A stretch of 36,054 nucleotides of DNA from Alphaproteobacteria bacterium (GTDB lineage: Bacteria; Pseudomonadota; Alphaproteobacteria; SHVZ01), in assembly GCA_016869285.1 (NCBI GenBank), contig VGEN01000031.1:1-36054 (forward strand), written 5' to 3'. This document shows positions 8,022 to 15,497 of this stretch, piece by piece. The position numbers were made by a program, and so were the translations under genes. The first letter of the stretch is position 1. Every line of letters begins with the position of its first letter. The notes below the pieces were generated by a model, which did not search any database, was not told the DNA's origin, and worked only from the letters and a program-made list of their open reading frames with translations.

Positions 8022-8488
8022 TCGGATCGCTTCGACGGGCGCGACCCGAAGACTCAACAACGATCGCCGATCTCATCCGTCTCGCCTTCTCGCGGCAGAC
8101 GGTGGCGACCGATCCGCTGCCCTCGGCGCTCCGGGAGACCGAGGTATCGGTTCGCGCGCATTTCGACGCAGGCGGCGGAGGCGTCGTCGTCGAGGGGCCG
8201 GTCGCGTGCCTGCTCTGGAAGGAAGAAAAGGGCGGCCTCTAAGTCGGCCGCGTGGCGGTGCACCCGGATTCACGCGGCCAGGGCCTGGCCAAGCGCATGA
8301 TCGCGGCGGCGGAGAAGGAAGCCCGGGCACGAAACCTCGCTCGGCTCTTTCTCTCGACTCGCCTCGTGCTCGTGGACAACCGCAGGCTCTTCGCGGCGTG
8401 CGGGTTCGTGGAGACGACGCGGGAGGCGCATCCGGGCTATGCGCGGCCGACGTTCGTGAACATGGAAAAGAGACTCGAAAAGGCTTGA
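8018..8488 (+). pseudogene. GNAT acetyltransferase with an in-frame ochre codon
   Basis: From ATG 8018 the frame encodes an N-terminal GNAT half (RRARPEDSTTIADLIRLAF). It stops at TAA 8240-8242 within KGGL-stop-VGRVAVHPDSRGQG, then continues in the same frame to TGA 8486-8488. The second half holds the acetyl-CoA loop RGQGLAKRM (the Q/R-x-x-G-x-G/A motif) and the late-strand pattern DNRRLFAACGFVET. Relatives usually have Tyr where the TAA stands, so TAC or TAT to TAA is a one-base change. Total length without the stop, 156 residues, is normal for the family. Everything else looks intact, so the break is recent, a sequencing error, or read through. The gene is coupled to the Gfo/Idh gene by ATGA. 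Confidence 0.85.
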
Positions 8489-8497
8489 GTCTACAGA

Positions 8498-8665
8498 CGC
8501 TCGCTTGGTGCGTGCTGCTGCGCTAAGGCTTGCGTGCGCAAGAGCGCACTTTCGCCTTAGCTTGCATCCCGCGCTCGCGGACGATACGCGAGCGCGGAAA
8601 TGCACAGGAAGACGGCAAAGCGCAGCGAAGCCGACTTCCGAGGCATTTACGCCACTAAGCGAGCG
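8498..8665. repeat. Nested palindrome cluster between convergent genes
   Basis: The non-coding gap contains three successive hairpins enclosed by outer arms. The outer arms are CGCTCGCTTGGTG (8498-8510) and CACTAAGCGAGCG (8653-8665), pairing 13 of 13 if one G-U is allowed. Hairpin one (8522-8561) has stem GCTAAGGC/GCCTTAGC with an inner GTGCGC-AAGA-GCGCAC. Hairpin two (8569-8597) has an 11-base perfect stem CCGCGCTCGCG/CGCGAGCGCGG and a 7-base loop. Hairpin three (8598-8648) has AAATGC/GCATTT plus GGAAGACGGC/GCCGACTTCC with one mismatch. It lies between the GNAT remnant and the convergent FAD oxidase, so it may end transcription from both sides, but no T-tract follows. A structured RNA or a REP-type mobile repeat are alternatives. 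Confidence 0.75.
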
Positions 8666-8681
8666 ACCGCAGATTCAAGCT

Positions 8682-9857
8682 TTAGACGACGTTCAACTCC
8701 GTCAGCGGCTCGCCTCGACGAATCCGCTCGTACCCGAATCTCGTCAAATCGATCGTCGTAAACCGGCCCACGCAGATCAGCTCCGCGATGGCGCGGCCGG
8801 TGGCGGGCGCTTGCTGGATGCCGTGGCCGGAGAAGCCGTTGGCGAGCAGGAAGTTCGGCACGTCGGGATGAGCGCCGATGATGCCGTTCTGATCCAGCGT
8901 GTTGTAGTCGTAGTGGCCTGCCCAGGCGCGCTGCAGCTTGACCGCCTCGAAGGCGGGAATGCGCTCGGCCAGCGTCGGCCACACGATGTCTTCCCAGAGA
9001 TCGTAGGAGATTTCGAGATCCTCACAGTCCGGGTCCTGGTCCTCGGGCGGCGAGATGCCGCCGATATATCCCGCGCCCTCGGTCCTGACCCAGACGCCGG
9101 AGGGATCGATCAGGAGCGGCACGCGCGGAGCGAGCTTCTCGCGGCAGTCGAAGACATAGACGAAGCGCTTTCTCGGCACGACCGGGAGATCAAGGCCCGC
9201 CATCGCCGCGAGCTTGCCGGCATGGGGTCCGGCAGCGTTGACGATCCACCGGCCGGCGATGCGCTCGCCCGAGGCGAGCGTCACCGCAGAGATGCGTTCG
9301 CCCGATCGCTCGAGGCCGACCGCCGTATCGGTGACGTAGGTTACGCCCTGCGCCCTTGCCTTGCGCTTGAGGGCCTGCAGCAGCCCATAGGGATCGAACC
9401 AGCCTTCCATCGACAGCCCCAGCGACCCCAGGGCGAGCCCGTCGATTGCCAGCCAAGGGAAGCGCGTCTTCAGCGCAGTCGGGTCGAGAAGCGTGTTGTC
9501 GGCGCCCTCGCGCTTCTGGAGCGCGTGATTGGCCTCAAGCACCGGCGCGCCCGAGGCGGAGGCGAGGAACAGATAGCCGCCCTCGATGAAGTTGATGTCC
9601 GGCCGATCGCCTTCGACTTCGAGCAGGCGGCCGATGTCGCGGATGAAATGCGCGCCATAGAGCGAGAGGCGGATATTCTCCGGCGTCGAGAATTGCTGGC
9701 GGACGCCACCGGCGGAAAGCGCGGTCGACGCGGTCGCGTAGCTCGGATCGCGCTCGACGACGACGACCTTGCCGGAGAAATCCGGCCGTGCCGTCAGGTG
9801 ATAGGCAACGGACGAGCCGACGCCGCCGCCGCCGACGATGACGACGTCAGCCGGCAC
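8682..9857 (-). CDS. FAD-dependent oxidoreductase, DAO family
   Basis: The protein has 391 residues with the DAO/glycine oxidase/sarcosine oxidase architecture. The N-terminal dinucleotide fold is VVIVGGGGVGSSVAYHL (residues 5-21) with an acidic VVVVERD at the end of beta2, followed by STALSAGGVRQQFS. Mid-protein, RWIVNAAGPHAGKLA contacts FAD. The C-terminal FAD loop is NGFSGHGIQQAPATGRAIAEL. The overall pattern is closest to the FOXRED1-like branch. The likely reaction is oxidation of a secondary or alpha-amine (N-methyl or D-amino acid) to an imine or keto acid; the substrate is not readable from sequence. It starts at GTG 9857, 15 bases after a small zinc-ribbon-like gene with which it is probably co-transcribed. 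The CxxC-free active site gives no sign of covalent flavin. Confidence 0.85.
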   Translation of the reverse strand: MPADVVIVGGGGVGSSVAYHLTARPDFSGKVVVVERDPSYATASTALSAGGVRQQFSTPENIRLSLYGAHFIRDIGRLLEVEGDRPDINFIEGGYLFLASASGAPVLEANHALQKREGADNTLLDPTALKTRFPWLAIDGLALGSLGLSMEGWFDPYGLLQALKRKARAQGVTYVTDTAVGLERSGERISAVTLASGERIAGRWIVNAAGPHAGKLAAMAGLDLPVVPRKRFVYVFDCREKLAPRVPLLIDPSGVWVRTEGAGYIGGISPPEDQDPDCEDLEISYDLWEDIVWPTLAERIPAFEAVKLQRAWAGHYDYNTLDQNGIIGAHPDVPNFLLANGFSGHGIQQAPATGRAIAELICVGRFTTIDLTRFGYERIRRGEPLTELNVV

Positions 9858-9872
9858 GGCACGCCTGGGAGA

Positions 9873-10064
9873 TCAGACCGAGAGGTTGAGTCTGTGGCCG
9901 CAGGTGGGGCAGGTCGAGGACAGCTCGCCATGCGAGTGACCTTCGGAGGCCCGGAAGCGACTCGTGCCGCCCTCGCCCGGATTGCCGCCTTCCCGTCGCA
10001 CGGCCGGCGCGATCGGCTCGACCGGCGTATAGACGTTGCTGGCGTATGCAGCGATCGGATCCAT
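9873..10064 (-). CDS. Small hypothetical protein with a C-terminal CPTCGH motif
   Basis: The protein has 63 residues. I do not recognise the family. The first half is proline-, alanine- and glycine-rich (VYTPVEPIAPAVRREGG). The end, STCPTCGHRLNLSV, has a single C-x-x-C-G-H knuckle like half a zinc ribbon, which could bind metal as a dimer or be a remnant. No membrane segment is present. It precedes the FAD oxidase on the same strand with a 15-base gap, which is the main support for it being a gene. There is no strong ribosome site before the ATG at 10064. An accessory subunit role would be a guess. Confidence 0.5.
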   Translation of the reverse strand: MDPIAAYASNVYTPVEPIAPAVRREGGNPGEGGTSRFRASEGHSHGELSSTCPTCGHRLNLSV

Positions 10065-10268
10065 AGGCGGACTCTACGGCGGGATCGCGGGCCTCACCAA
10101 GAGCCTGGTCAAGACAGCTATTCACGGAATCGCTAATCATTCGGTTAGTTTCAGCTCTCGTTACGTCTCGGCGTCCGCACAAATTATTGATTTAACTGAC
10201 ATTTCTGGCACGCTCGGCACCCGCCGTTGGCGAACCGTCGCTAGTACGCCTGTTTATAAATAGGGTGC

Positions 10269-10283
10269 CATCTCACGGAGATG
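10269..10283 (-). terminator. Possible weak terminator hairpin after the hydroxyacid dehydrogenase
   Basis: CATCTC and GAGATG form a perfect 6-base stem with a 3-base loop, about 20 bases past the dehydrogenase stop. On the minus strand it is followed by GCACCCTATTTATAAAC, not by a clean T-run, so intrinsic termination is uncertain. Confidence 0.25.
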
Positions 10284-10304
10284 TGGTCGGATCGGCGCTG
10301 GGCC

Positions 10305-11273
10305 TCAGAACCAATTCGCCTTGTCGACGACGTTGCGGAGCGGCTTTCCGGCGACCATGGCCCGGCAATTGTCGAGCAGGATCTCGTAGCGGCGCTCGTT
10401 CAGATGCGGGCCGAAGCCGGCGGTGTGCGGGGTGATCAGGACGTTGGGCTGCGTCCAGAGCGAGTGGTCCTTCGGCAGCGGTTCCTGCTCGAAGACATCG
10501 AGCGCGGCACCCGCGATCTCGCCCGCTTTCAGGGCGGCCGCGAGATCGTCCAGCTTCGTGGTCATGCCGCGGCCGATATTGATGAAGAAGGCGCTCTTCT
10601 TCATGCGGCGGAACTTCTCGCGATTGAACAGGCCTTCGGTCGCCGGCGTGTGCGGGATGGTCAGCACGACGAAGTCGGCCAGCGGCAGCAGCGCATCGAG
10701 GGATTCCGGCCGGTGCATCTGGGCGACGCCGGCGGGCGGCGCGCTGCGGCGCGCGTCGGTGCCGATCACGGTCATGCCGAAGGCGGAGGCGAGCCGCGCC
10801 GTCTCGGCGCCGATGCCGCCGAGGCCGACGATCAGCATGGTCGAGGCCGGCAGGTGCACGGTGCCGGTGTCGATCGGCTTCGGCTTCCATTCGCGCTTCG
10901 GCTGCAGGGGCAGGTAGGTGTGGAAGTCGCGCGCGAAGGCGAGCACGAAGGCCATGATGTGCGCGCCGATATGGTCGTTGTAGATCTCGCGCATGTTGGT
11001 GAAGGCGGCGGGATGCGCGACCGCCTCGGCCGAGTAGAAGCCGGCCGGCGGTGCTGCCATCGGCGCCTGCCACCAGCGGAGTTTCTTCGCATTCGCCAGC
11101 AGCGATGCGGTCGGCGTGCCATAGGCACCGTCGGCCTCGGCGATCGCCACCGCCGCCTCGTTGTCGCCCTCGGGCGTCAGCAGCCTCATCTCCGGCACGG
11201 CCTTGGCGAGACGCCTGGCCCAGTCGCGCGCGACATCCGTGTGCGGCGGCAGCATGACGAAGGTGAAGGGCAT
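10305..11273 (-). CDS. D-2-hydroxyacid dehydrogenase, NAD(P)-dependent
   Basis: This 322-residue member of the D-isomer-specific 2-hydroxyacid dehydrogenases interconverts 2-oxo acids and D-2-hydroxy acids. The nucleotide-binding loop is GLGGIG at 150-155 (LIVGLGGIGAETAR). The catalytic set is R235 in NIGRG, E264 in LDVFEQEPLP and H283 in ITPHTAG. GTDARR after beta2 is compatible with NADP preference because of the Arg pair, but this is inference. It resembles the GhrA-type glyoxylate/hydroxypyruvate reductase branch. It stands upstream of the FAD oxidase on the same strand but is separated from it by a 240-base, relatively AT-rich gap, so separate transcription is likely. It is 146 bases downstream of the cold-shock gene, whose terminator isolates it. 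Confidence 0.88.
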   Translation of the reverse strand: MPFTFVMLPPHTDVARDWARRLAKAVPEMRLLTPEGDNEAAVAIAEADGAYGTPTASLLANAKKLRWWQAPMAAPPAGFYSAEAVAHPAAFTNMREIYNDHIGAHIMAFVLAFARDFHTYLPLQPKREWKPKPIDTGTVHLPASTMLIVGLGGIGAETARLASAFGMTVIGTDARRSAPPAGVAQMHRPESLDALLPLADFVVLTIPHTPATEGLFNREKFRRMKKSAFFINIGRGMTTKLDDLAAALKAGEIAGAALDVFEQEPLPKDHSLWTQPNVLITPHTAGFGPHLNERRYEILLDNCRAMVAGKPLRNVVDKANWF

Positions 11274-11316
11274 GGGGCGCTCTCAGATCCGCGGCGGAGG
11301 GCGCGATGCTATCCAG

Positions 11317-11354
11317 AAAAGGAAAAGCCCGCGACTGGAGATCCAGACGCGGGC
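11317..11354 (-). terminator. Rho-independent terminator of the cold-shock gene
   Basis: On the minus strand a GCCCGCG stem (11354-11348) pairs with CGCGGGC (11333-11327), with an inner CTGGA/TCCAG stem. It is followed directly by TTTTCCTTTT (11326-11317). It lies 66 bases past the csp stop and before the next minus-strand gene. This is the clearest intrinsic terminator in the window. Confidence 0.85.
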
Positions 11355-11419
11355 CATCTGCCGCGGCCGCCCTGCCAGTACATCCGTGGTCAGGGCATCG
11401 CGGCTATCCTTGTCGCTGC

Positions 11420-11629
11420 TTATGCAGCGCGCAGATTGTCGGCCGAAGACTTGCCCGTCCGCCGATCGGCGACGACGTCGAAGCTGACCTTCTGGCCCTC
11501 CTTGAGGGTGCCGAGGCCGGCGCGCTCGACGGCGCTGATATGGACGAAGACGTCCTTGTCGCCGGTCTCCGGCTGAATGAAGCCGAAGCCCTTCTGCGCA
11601 TTGAACCACTTAACAGTTCCCGTCGTCAT
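11420..11629 (-). CDS. Cold-shock domain protein (CspA family)
   Basis: The protein has 69 residues and forms a single cold-shock domain, a five-stranded OB-fold that binds single-stranded nucleic acid and melts RNA structure. RNP1 is KGFGFI (about 13-18) and RNP2 is VFVHIS (about 27-32). It begins [14 protein letters not shown], a canonical start. AAGGAAAG lies just before the ATG. The likely promoter places transcription start about 130 bases upstream, giving the long leader typical of csp mRNAs. A clear intrinsic terminator follows. Whether it is cold-induced or constitutive cannot be told from the coding sequence. Confidence 0.95.
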   Translation of the reverse strand: MTTGTVKWFNAQKGFGFIQPETGDKDVFVHISAVERAGLGTLKEGQKVSFDVVADRRTGKSSADNLRAA

Positions 11630-11767
11630 GGGAAACTTTCCTTTTCGTACGAGTCGTCAGGCCGCGAGTCATGCGCGGCCGGTCATGTCGAGATTTTGGG
11701 AGAAGGTCGTCAGTCGAGCCGCAGATCGCGGCGAGGCCAAGTCGTTCGGCCGAATCTCAATGTGTGT

Positions 11768-11796
11768 GACATAGGCGCATTCCCTCTTTTCCACAA
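11768..11796 (-). promoter_or_regulatory. Candidate csp promoter with long 5' leader
   Basis: Minus strand: TTGTGG (11796-11791), a 17-base spacer, then TATGTC (11773-11768). Start of transcription near 11761 would give a leader of about 130 bases. The leader contains a 7-base hairpin, GGCCGCG/CGCGGCC (11660-11666 and 11674-11680), about 30 bases before the ATG. The match to sigma-70 consensus is partial; the position and long leader fit csp genes. Confidence 0.4.
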
Positions 11797-11854
11797 GGGG
11801 CAATCGAAAAGAAATCGGCGTAAGCTTTTGGGGCCGGTCCGAACGGAGGTCGCC

Positions 11855-12703
11855 ATGGCATTCGACAACCTGCCTGAGCAGAAGAAGATGGGGCCCGAGG
11901 GCGAGGCCTATGCGGCCGAGTGCCTCAAGCGCTCGCGCGCGGCGATGCGGACCGAGCGCACCGTCCTCGACCAGGCCTATGGCGACAACTACTGGCAGAA
12001 GGTCGATCTCTGCCTGGCGAGGGATGCCAAGCTCCGTGATCTGCCGGTGCTCGTCTTCCTGCACGGCGGCGGCTGGGAGTTCGGCTACAAGGAATGGATG
12101 GGCTATATGGCCCCGGCCTTCACCGACATGGCGATCTTCGTATCAGTCTCCTACCGCCTGATCCCGCAGGTGCGTTTCCCCGCCCATCTCGACGACACCA
12201 TCGCGGCCATCGCCTGGGTGCATACGAACATCGCTAGGTATGGCGGCGATCCAGAGCGCCTGTTCGTCGGCGGGCACTCGGCCGGCGCGCATCTCGCGGC
12301 CCTCGCGGTCTTAAGACGCGATCTCCTGGCGAAGGCGGGCGTGCCGAGCCGCGCGATCCGCGGCTGCGTGCCGGTCGCCGGCACCTACAAATTCGAGATC
12401 GGCGACCTCGAATCGCGCGGCAAGGCGCTGCTCGAGAGGCCCGAGGATGCGCCGGTTGCGAGCCCGCAGACCTATGTCGAGGGCAACCGCATCCCGTTCT
12501 ACGTCACCTGGGGCGAGAGGGACCTTCCCTATGTGCTCAAGTCCGGCATACCCTTCGTCGAGGCGATGAAGGCGGCCGGCAGCCCGATCGAGCACAAGGT
12601 CTTCGCGGGCTTCGACCATTTCGACATCAGCCTCGACAACGGCAACCCCGACAGCGAATGGACCAAGAAGGTCCGCGGCTGGATGGCGCAGCGGCGGTTT
12701 TAG
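11855..12703 (+). CDS. Alpha/beta hydrolase (carboxylesterase / kynurenine formamidase-like)
   Basis: The cytosolic protein has 282 residues and shows the hormone-sensitive-lipase/BD-FAE pattern. The oxyanion-hole motif is HGGGW at 70-74. The nucleophile elbow is G-H-S142-A-G. The acid is probably D223 in TWGERDLP, and the catalytic base is H255 in GFDHFD. The segment YRLIPQVRFPAHLDD is typical of feruloyl-esterase/kynurenine-formamidase relatives. GGAGGT lies five bases before the ATG, which settles the start at 11855 against a longer open frame. It is divergent from csp and nearly abuts the convergent solute-binding gene. The substrate is unknown; an ester or N-formyl amide is likely. Confidence 0.85.
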   Translation: MAFDNLPEQKKMGPEGEAYAAECLKRSRAAMRTERTVLDQAYGDNYWQKVDLCLARDAKLRDLPVLVFLHGGGWEFGYKEWMGYMAPAFTDMAIFVSVSYRLIPQVRFPAHLDDTIAAIAWVHTNIARYGGDPERLFVGGHSAGAHLAALAVLRRDLLAKAGVPSRAIRGCVPVAGTYKFEIGDLESRGKALLERPEDAPVASPQTYVEGNRIPFYVTWGERDLPYVLKSGIPFVEAMKAAGSPIEHKVFAGFDHFDISLDNGNPDSEWTKKVRGWMAQRRF

Positions 12704-12712
12704 CCGACGCCT

Positions 12713-14281
12713 CTACCTCTTCTCCGCGTTCCAGAACACGAGGTGCGGGGCGCGCACGACGCCGGTCACGTTGGATCGCCGGGCGAGCGCGTTGTAGTAC
12801 ATGCCGGTCAGGATGCTGGGCAGCGAGTTCCAGGCGGCCTTCGAGATGTCCTCGACGACCGCCTTGCGCTTCAGCGGGTCGCTCTCGTTCAGATAGGCGG
12901 TCTTCAGCTTCTCGATGGTCTCATCGCAGGGCCAGCCGAACGGCGCGCGCTCGCAGGAGGAGTCGATCACCGGGTTGTTGAGCGGCGAGGCGAGCTGCAT
13001 GGCGCTGTATCCGAGCACGATCAGGTTCCAGCCGCCTTCGGCCGGCGTCTTGCGGTTCTCGCGCCGGGCGAAGAGCTGGCCGAAATCGACCGCCTGAAGA
13101 TCGACATTCGCGCCGATCTTGCGAAGGTTGCCCGCCATCACCTGGGCCATGCCGTATTGCGAGGGAACGTCGGTGACCGTCAGGATCACCAGCGGCCTGC
13201 CGTCATAGCCGGACTCCTTCAGGAGCTGCGTCGCCTTGGCGAGATCCGGCTTGCGATAGGGTTCCGAGCCCGCCTCGATGCCGTTGGCCGAGCCGCAGAC
13301 GAACCAGGAGAAGCAACCCTTCTGCTCCCACCACTCAGGATCGCCATAGGCCGCCGCCATGAATTCCGCCTGGTCGATCGTGTGCGCCAGCGCCTGGCGG
13401 GCCTTCAGGTTGTTGAACGGCGGCTGCAGCTGGTTCATGCGGATCGCGCCTTCGCCGCCGATCTGGGCAATGCGCTCGACGACGATGTTGGGATCGCCCT
13501 TGAAGATGCGCGTCAGGTCGACCGGCACGAGGCTGATCAGGTCGATCTCGCCCACCTTGAGCGCGTTGCCGCGCGTGGATGCATCCGGCATGTATTTGAG
13601 CTCGATGCGGTCGAGCTTCGGGATCTTGCCGCCGGATAGCCCGTCCGGCGATTCCGGGCGCGGCACGTAGTCGGCGTTCTTCTCCCAGGCGGCGGTGGCG
13701 CCGACCTTCCACTCCGAGGCGATGAACTTGGACGGGCCGGAGCCGATCGAGGCGCTGATCGGCTTCATCGCATCGGCTTCGGCATCGGCCTTCGGGTAGA
13801 TCGCGGCCATGCCGGACCCGCTCCAGCCCAGCACCGCCTCGACGAAGGGGAAGGGCTGCTTGAAGACCATCTTGAAACCGTCGGCGCCGTCGGGCTCGAA
13901 GGAGGCAAGCGCGGCCTCCATGCGCCGCGCCAGCGGATCGCGCTTCATGAAGCGGCGGATCGAGGGGATGACATCGCCCGAGGTGACGGGCTGGCCGTTG
14001 TGGAACTTGAGGCCGGGGCGGAGCTTGAAGGAGTAGCTGAGGCCGTCCGGCGACACCGCGTGGTTATGCACCATCTGCGGCTTCATGTTCATCGTCGCGT
14101 CGAACGCGAACAGCGTGTCGTAGACCATCATGCCGTACTCGGCCGTCACCAGCGCGGTCACGACCATCGGGTCGAGCAGGGTGAGGTCGGCGGCCGGTGC
14201 ATAGCGCAGCACCTTCGGCTGCGCCTGGGCGCCGGTGGCGGCAATCAGCGACAACGCGACGGCGGTTGCGAAGATGCGCAT
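12713..14281 (-). CDS. ABC transporter solute-binding protein, family 5
   Basis: The protein has 522 residues with a clear Sec signal peptide (MRIFATAVALSLIAATGAQA, cut before QPKV), so it is periplasmic. The mature part follows the SBP_bac_5 pattern: VYDTLFAFD near the start, LRPGLKFHNGQPVTSGDVIPSIRRF, FKLVF-like repeats, then ALAHTIDQAEFMAAAYG. The family binds peptides, nickel-chelates, opines or sugars. No permease or ATPase genes are in the window, so it is an orphan receptor or works with a transporter elsewhere. GAGGAGAGG precedes the ATG. It lies 75 bases downstream of the NHL-propeller gene on the same strand and may be co-transcribed with it. Confidence 0.9.
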   Translation of the reverse strand: MRIFATAVALSLIAATGAQAQPKVLRYAPAADLTLLDPMVVTALVTAEYGMMVYDTLFAFDATMNMKPQMVHNHAVSPDGLSYSFKLRPGLKFHNGQPVTSGDVIPSIRRFMKRDPLARRMEAALASFEPDGADGFKMVFKQPFPFVEAVLGWSGSGMAAIYPKADAEADAMKPISASIGSGPSKFIASEWKVGATAAWEKNADYVPRPESPDGLSGGKIPKLDRIELKYMPDASTRGNALKVGEIDLISLVPVDLTRIFKGDPNIVVERIAQIGGEGAIRMNQLQPPFNNLKARQALAHTIDQAEFMAAAYGDPEWWEQKGCFSWFVCGSANGIEAGSEPYRKPDLAKATQLLKESGYDGRPLVILTVTDVPSQYGMAQVMAGNLRKIGANVDLQAVDFGQLFARRENRKTPAEGGWNLIVLGYSAMQLASPLNNPVIDSSCERAPFGWPCDETIEKLKTAYLNESDPLKRKAVVEDISKAAWNSLPSILTGMYYNALARRSNVTGVVRAPHLVFWNAEKR

Positions 14282-14356
14282 GACGAACCTCTCCTCGCGG
14301 CGTTTCCTTTAGGAAATGCTATCCCGCCGCTGGCCGCGCTCCAAGCGAAGCCGGCG

Positions 14357-15325
14357 TCACACGGCCTCCACCTTGCGGAATTTGTGCAGCGAGCGGAGAT
14401 CGTCGGGCCGCGGCTTGTCCGGATAGAAGGTCGGCCAGTTGGTCCAGGAAACCTCGCCCACATAGAGGTCTCCGCGGCTGTCGACGGCAATGCCGTGCGG
14501 GGCCTGGAACTCATCGGGGCCGAGGCCCGGGCCCTTGCTTGAGCCGATGCGCGCCAGGCGCTTGCCTGTGTGGTCGACGACGGCGATGCGCGGGCCGATA
14601 TTGGGCATGTTGCGGTTGACCGACAGGCCGGGGCCGAGCTCGCCGATATAGCAGACCGGACGCCTGCCCTGCGGCATGCAAAGCGCGCAGGGCCGGTGCA
14701 TGTTGTTCCACTGGCCTTGGTAGCGGCCCTCGCCGTCGAAGATCTGCACGCGGTGGTTCTCGCGATCGGCGACATAGACGAGGCCGTCGGCATCGCAGGT
14801 GATGTTGTGGACGATGTTGAACTCGCCGGGATCGGTGCCCGGCCCGCCCCAGGATTTGATCAGCTTGCCGTTCGGCGCGTATTTGTGGACCGAGGAATTG
14901 CCGTAGCCGTCGGCGACGAAGATCTCGCCCTTGGGCGAGAGCGCCGTGTGCGTGCAGCGGTGGAAGGGCTCGCCGCTCATATAGGGCGCGGGCTTGCCGG
15001 GAATGCCGAGCTCAAGCAGCACCTTGCCGTCGAGCGTGCATTGCCGGACGGTGTGGTCGGCATCGTCGGTGAGCCAGATCGTGTCGTCTGGTCCCATGTG
15101 CACGCCATGCGCGCGCGGGAAGCGGCCCTCGCCCCAGCTCTTGAGGAAATTGCCGTCGCGGTCGAACACGATCATCGGGTGCTCGCCGCGATTGAAGACA
15201 TAGACGTTGTCGTTCCTGTCGCAGCCGATGCCGCCGATCTCCTTGAACGACCAGCCGGGCGGCAGCTTCGCCCAGTTCTCGACGACCTCGTAGCTCCACT
15301 CGCCTTCGCCGACCCTGATCGCCAT
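14357..15325 (-). CDS. NHL-repeat beta-propeller protein (peptidylamidoglycolate-lyase-like)
   Basis: The protein has 322 residues made of NHL-type blades. Recognisable blade cores are GIGCDRNDNVYVFNRGEHPMI, GVHMGPDDTIWLTDDADHTV, TALSPKGEIFVADGYGNSSV, NITCDADGLVYVADRENHRV and GIAVDSRGDLYVGEVSW. The pattern VADGYGNSS plus the blade His residues matches the lyase domain of peptidylglycine alpha-amidating enzyme, where they hold the catalytic metal. Bacterial members are widely annotated this way, but their substrate is unknown. No signal peptide is visible (MAIRVGEGEWSYEVVENW), so it seems cytosolic. It is divergent from the DUF1428 gene across a 172-base gap containing a MarR-type operator. 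Confidence 0.8.
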   Translation of the reverse strand: MAIRVGEGEWSYEVVENWAKLPPGWSFKEIGGIGCDRNDNVYVFNRGEHPMIVFDRDGNFLKSWGEGRFPRAHGVHMGPDDTIWLTDDADHTVRQCTLDGKVLLELGIPGKPAPYMSGEPFHRCTHTALSPKGEIFVADGYGNSSVHKYAPNGKLIKSWGGPGTDPGEFNIVHNITCDADGLVYVADRENHRVQIFDGEGRYQGQWNNMHRPCALCMPQGRRPVCYIGELGPGLSVNRNMPNIGPRIAVVDHTGKRLARIGSSKGPGLGPDEFQAPHGIAVDSRGDLYVGEVSWTNWPTFYPDKPRPDDLRSLHKFRKVEAV

Positions 15326-15418
15326 CGCGCTCTCCCCGGTTTGAGCCGGGAGGATAGCGCGACTCCGGCCTCGGCCCGAGTCGCGCCTTGCCGGAATGCA
15401 GACCGAGAGTGGCAGAGC

Positions 15419-15447
15419 TTGACAGATAGGTTGATATCAACAGAATG
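15419..15447 (+). promoter_or_regulatory. Promoter with embedded MarR-type operator, site 1
   Basis: TTGACA (15419-15424), a 17-base spacer and AGAATG (15442-15447). The spacer ends in the perfect 12-base palindrome GTTGATATCAAC (15430-15441). The same TAGGTTGATATCAACAG string recurs before the marR gene at 15882. A repressor bound here would cover the promoter of the DUF1428 gene and may also affect the divergent NHL gene. Confidence 0.75.
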
Positions 15448-15497
15448 CGCGCCAACGCAGCTCAGGCTGCAGGCTGCGGACCCTCGGGAGAGATCGG

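Noticed and set aside
860..8242. Systematic stop-codon reassignment, suggested by in-frame TAG and TAA
   Set aside because: Other genes here end normally with TAA and TAG (for example maeB with TAA, murJ and trpS with TAG) and show no internal stops, so isolated mutations are simpler.
8498..8665. Integron attC site as an explanation for the nested palindromes
   Set aside because: No RYYYAAC/GTTRRRY core sites are present, and no integrase or cassette arrangement is nearby.
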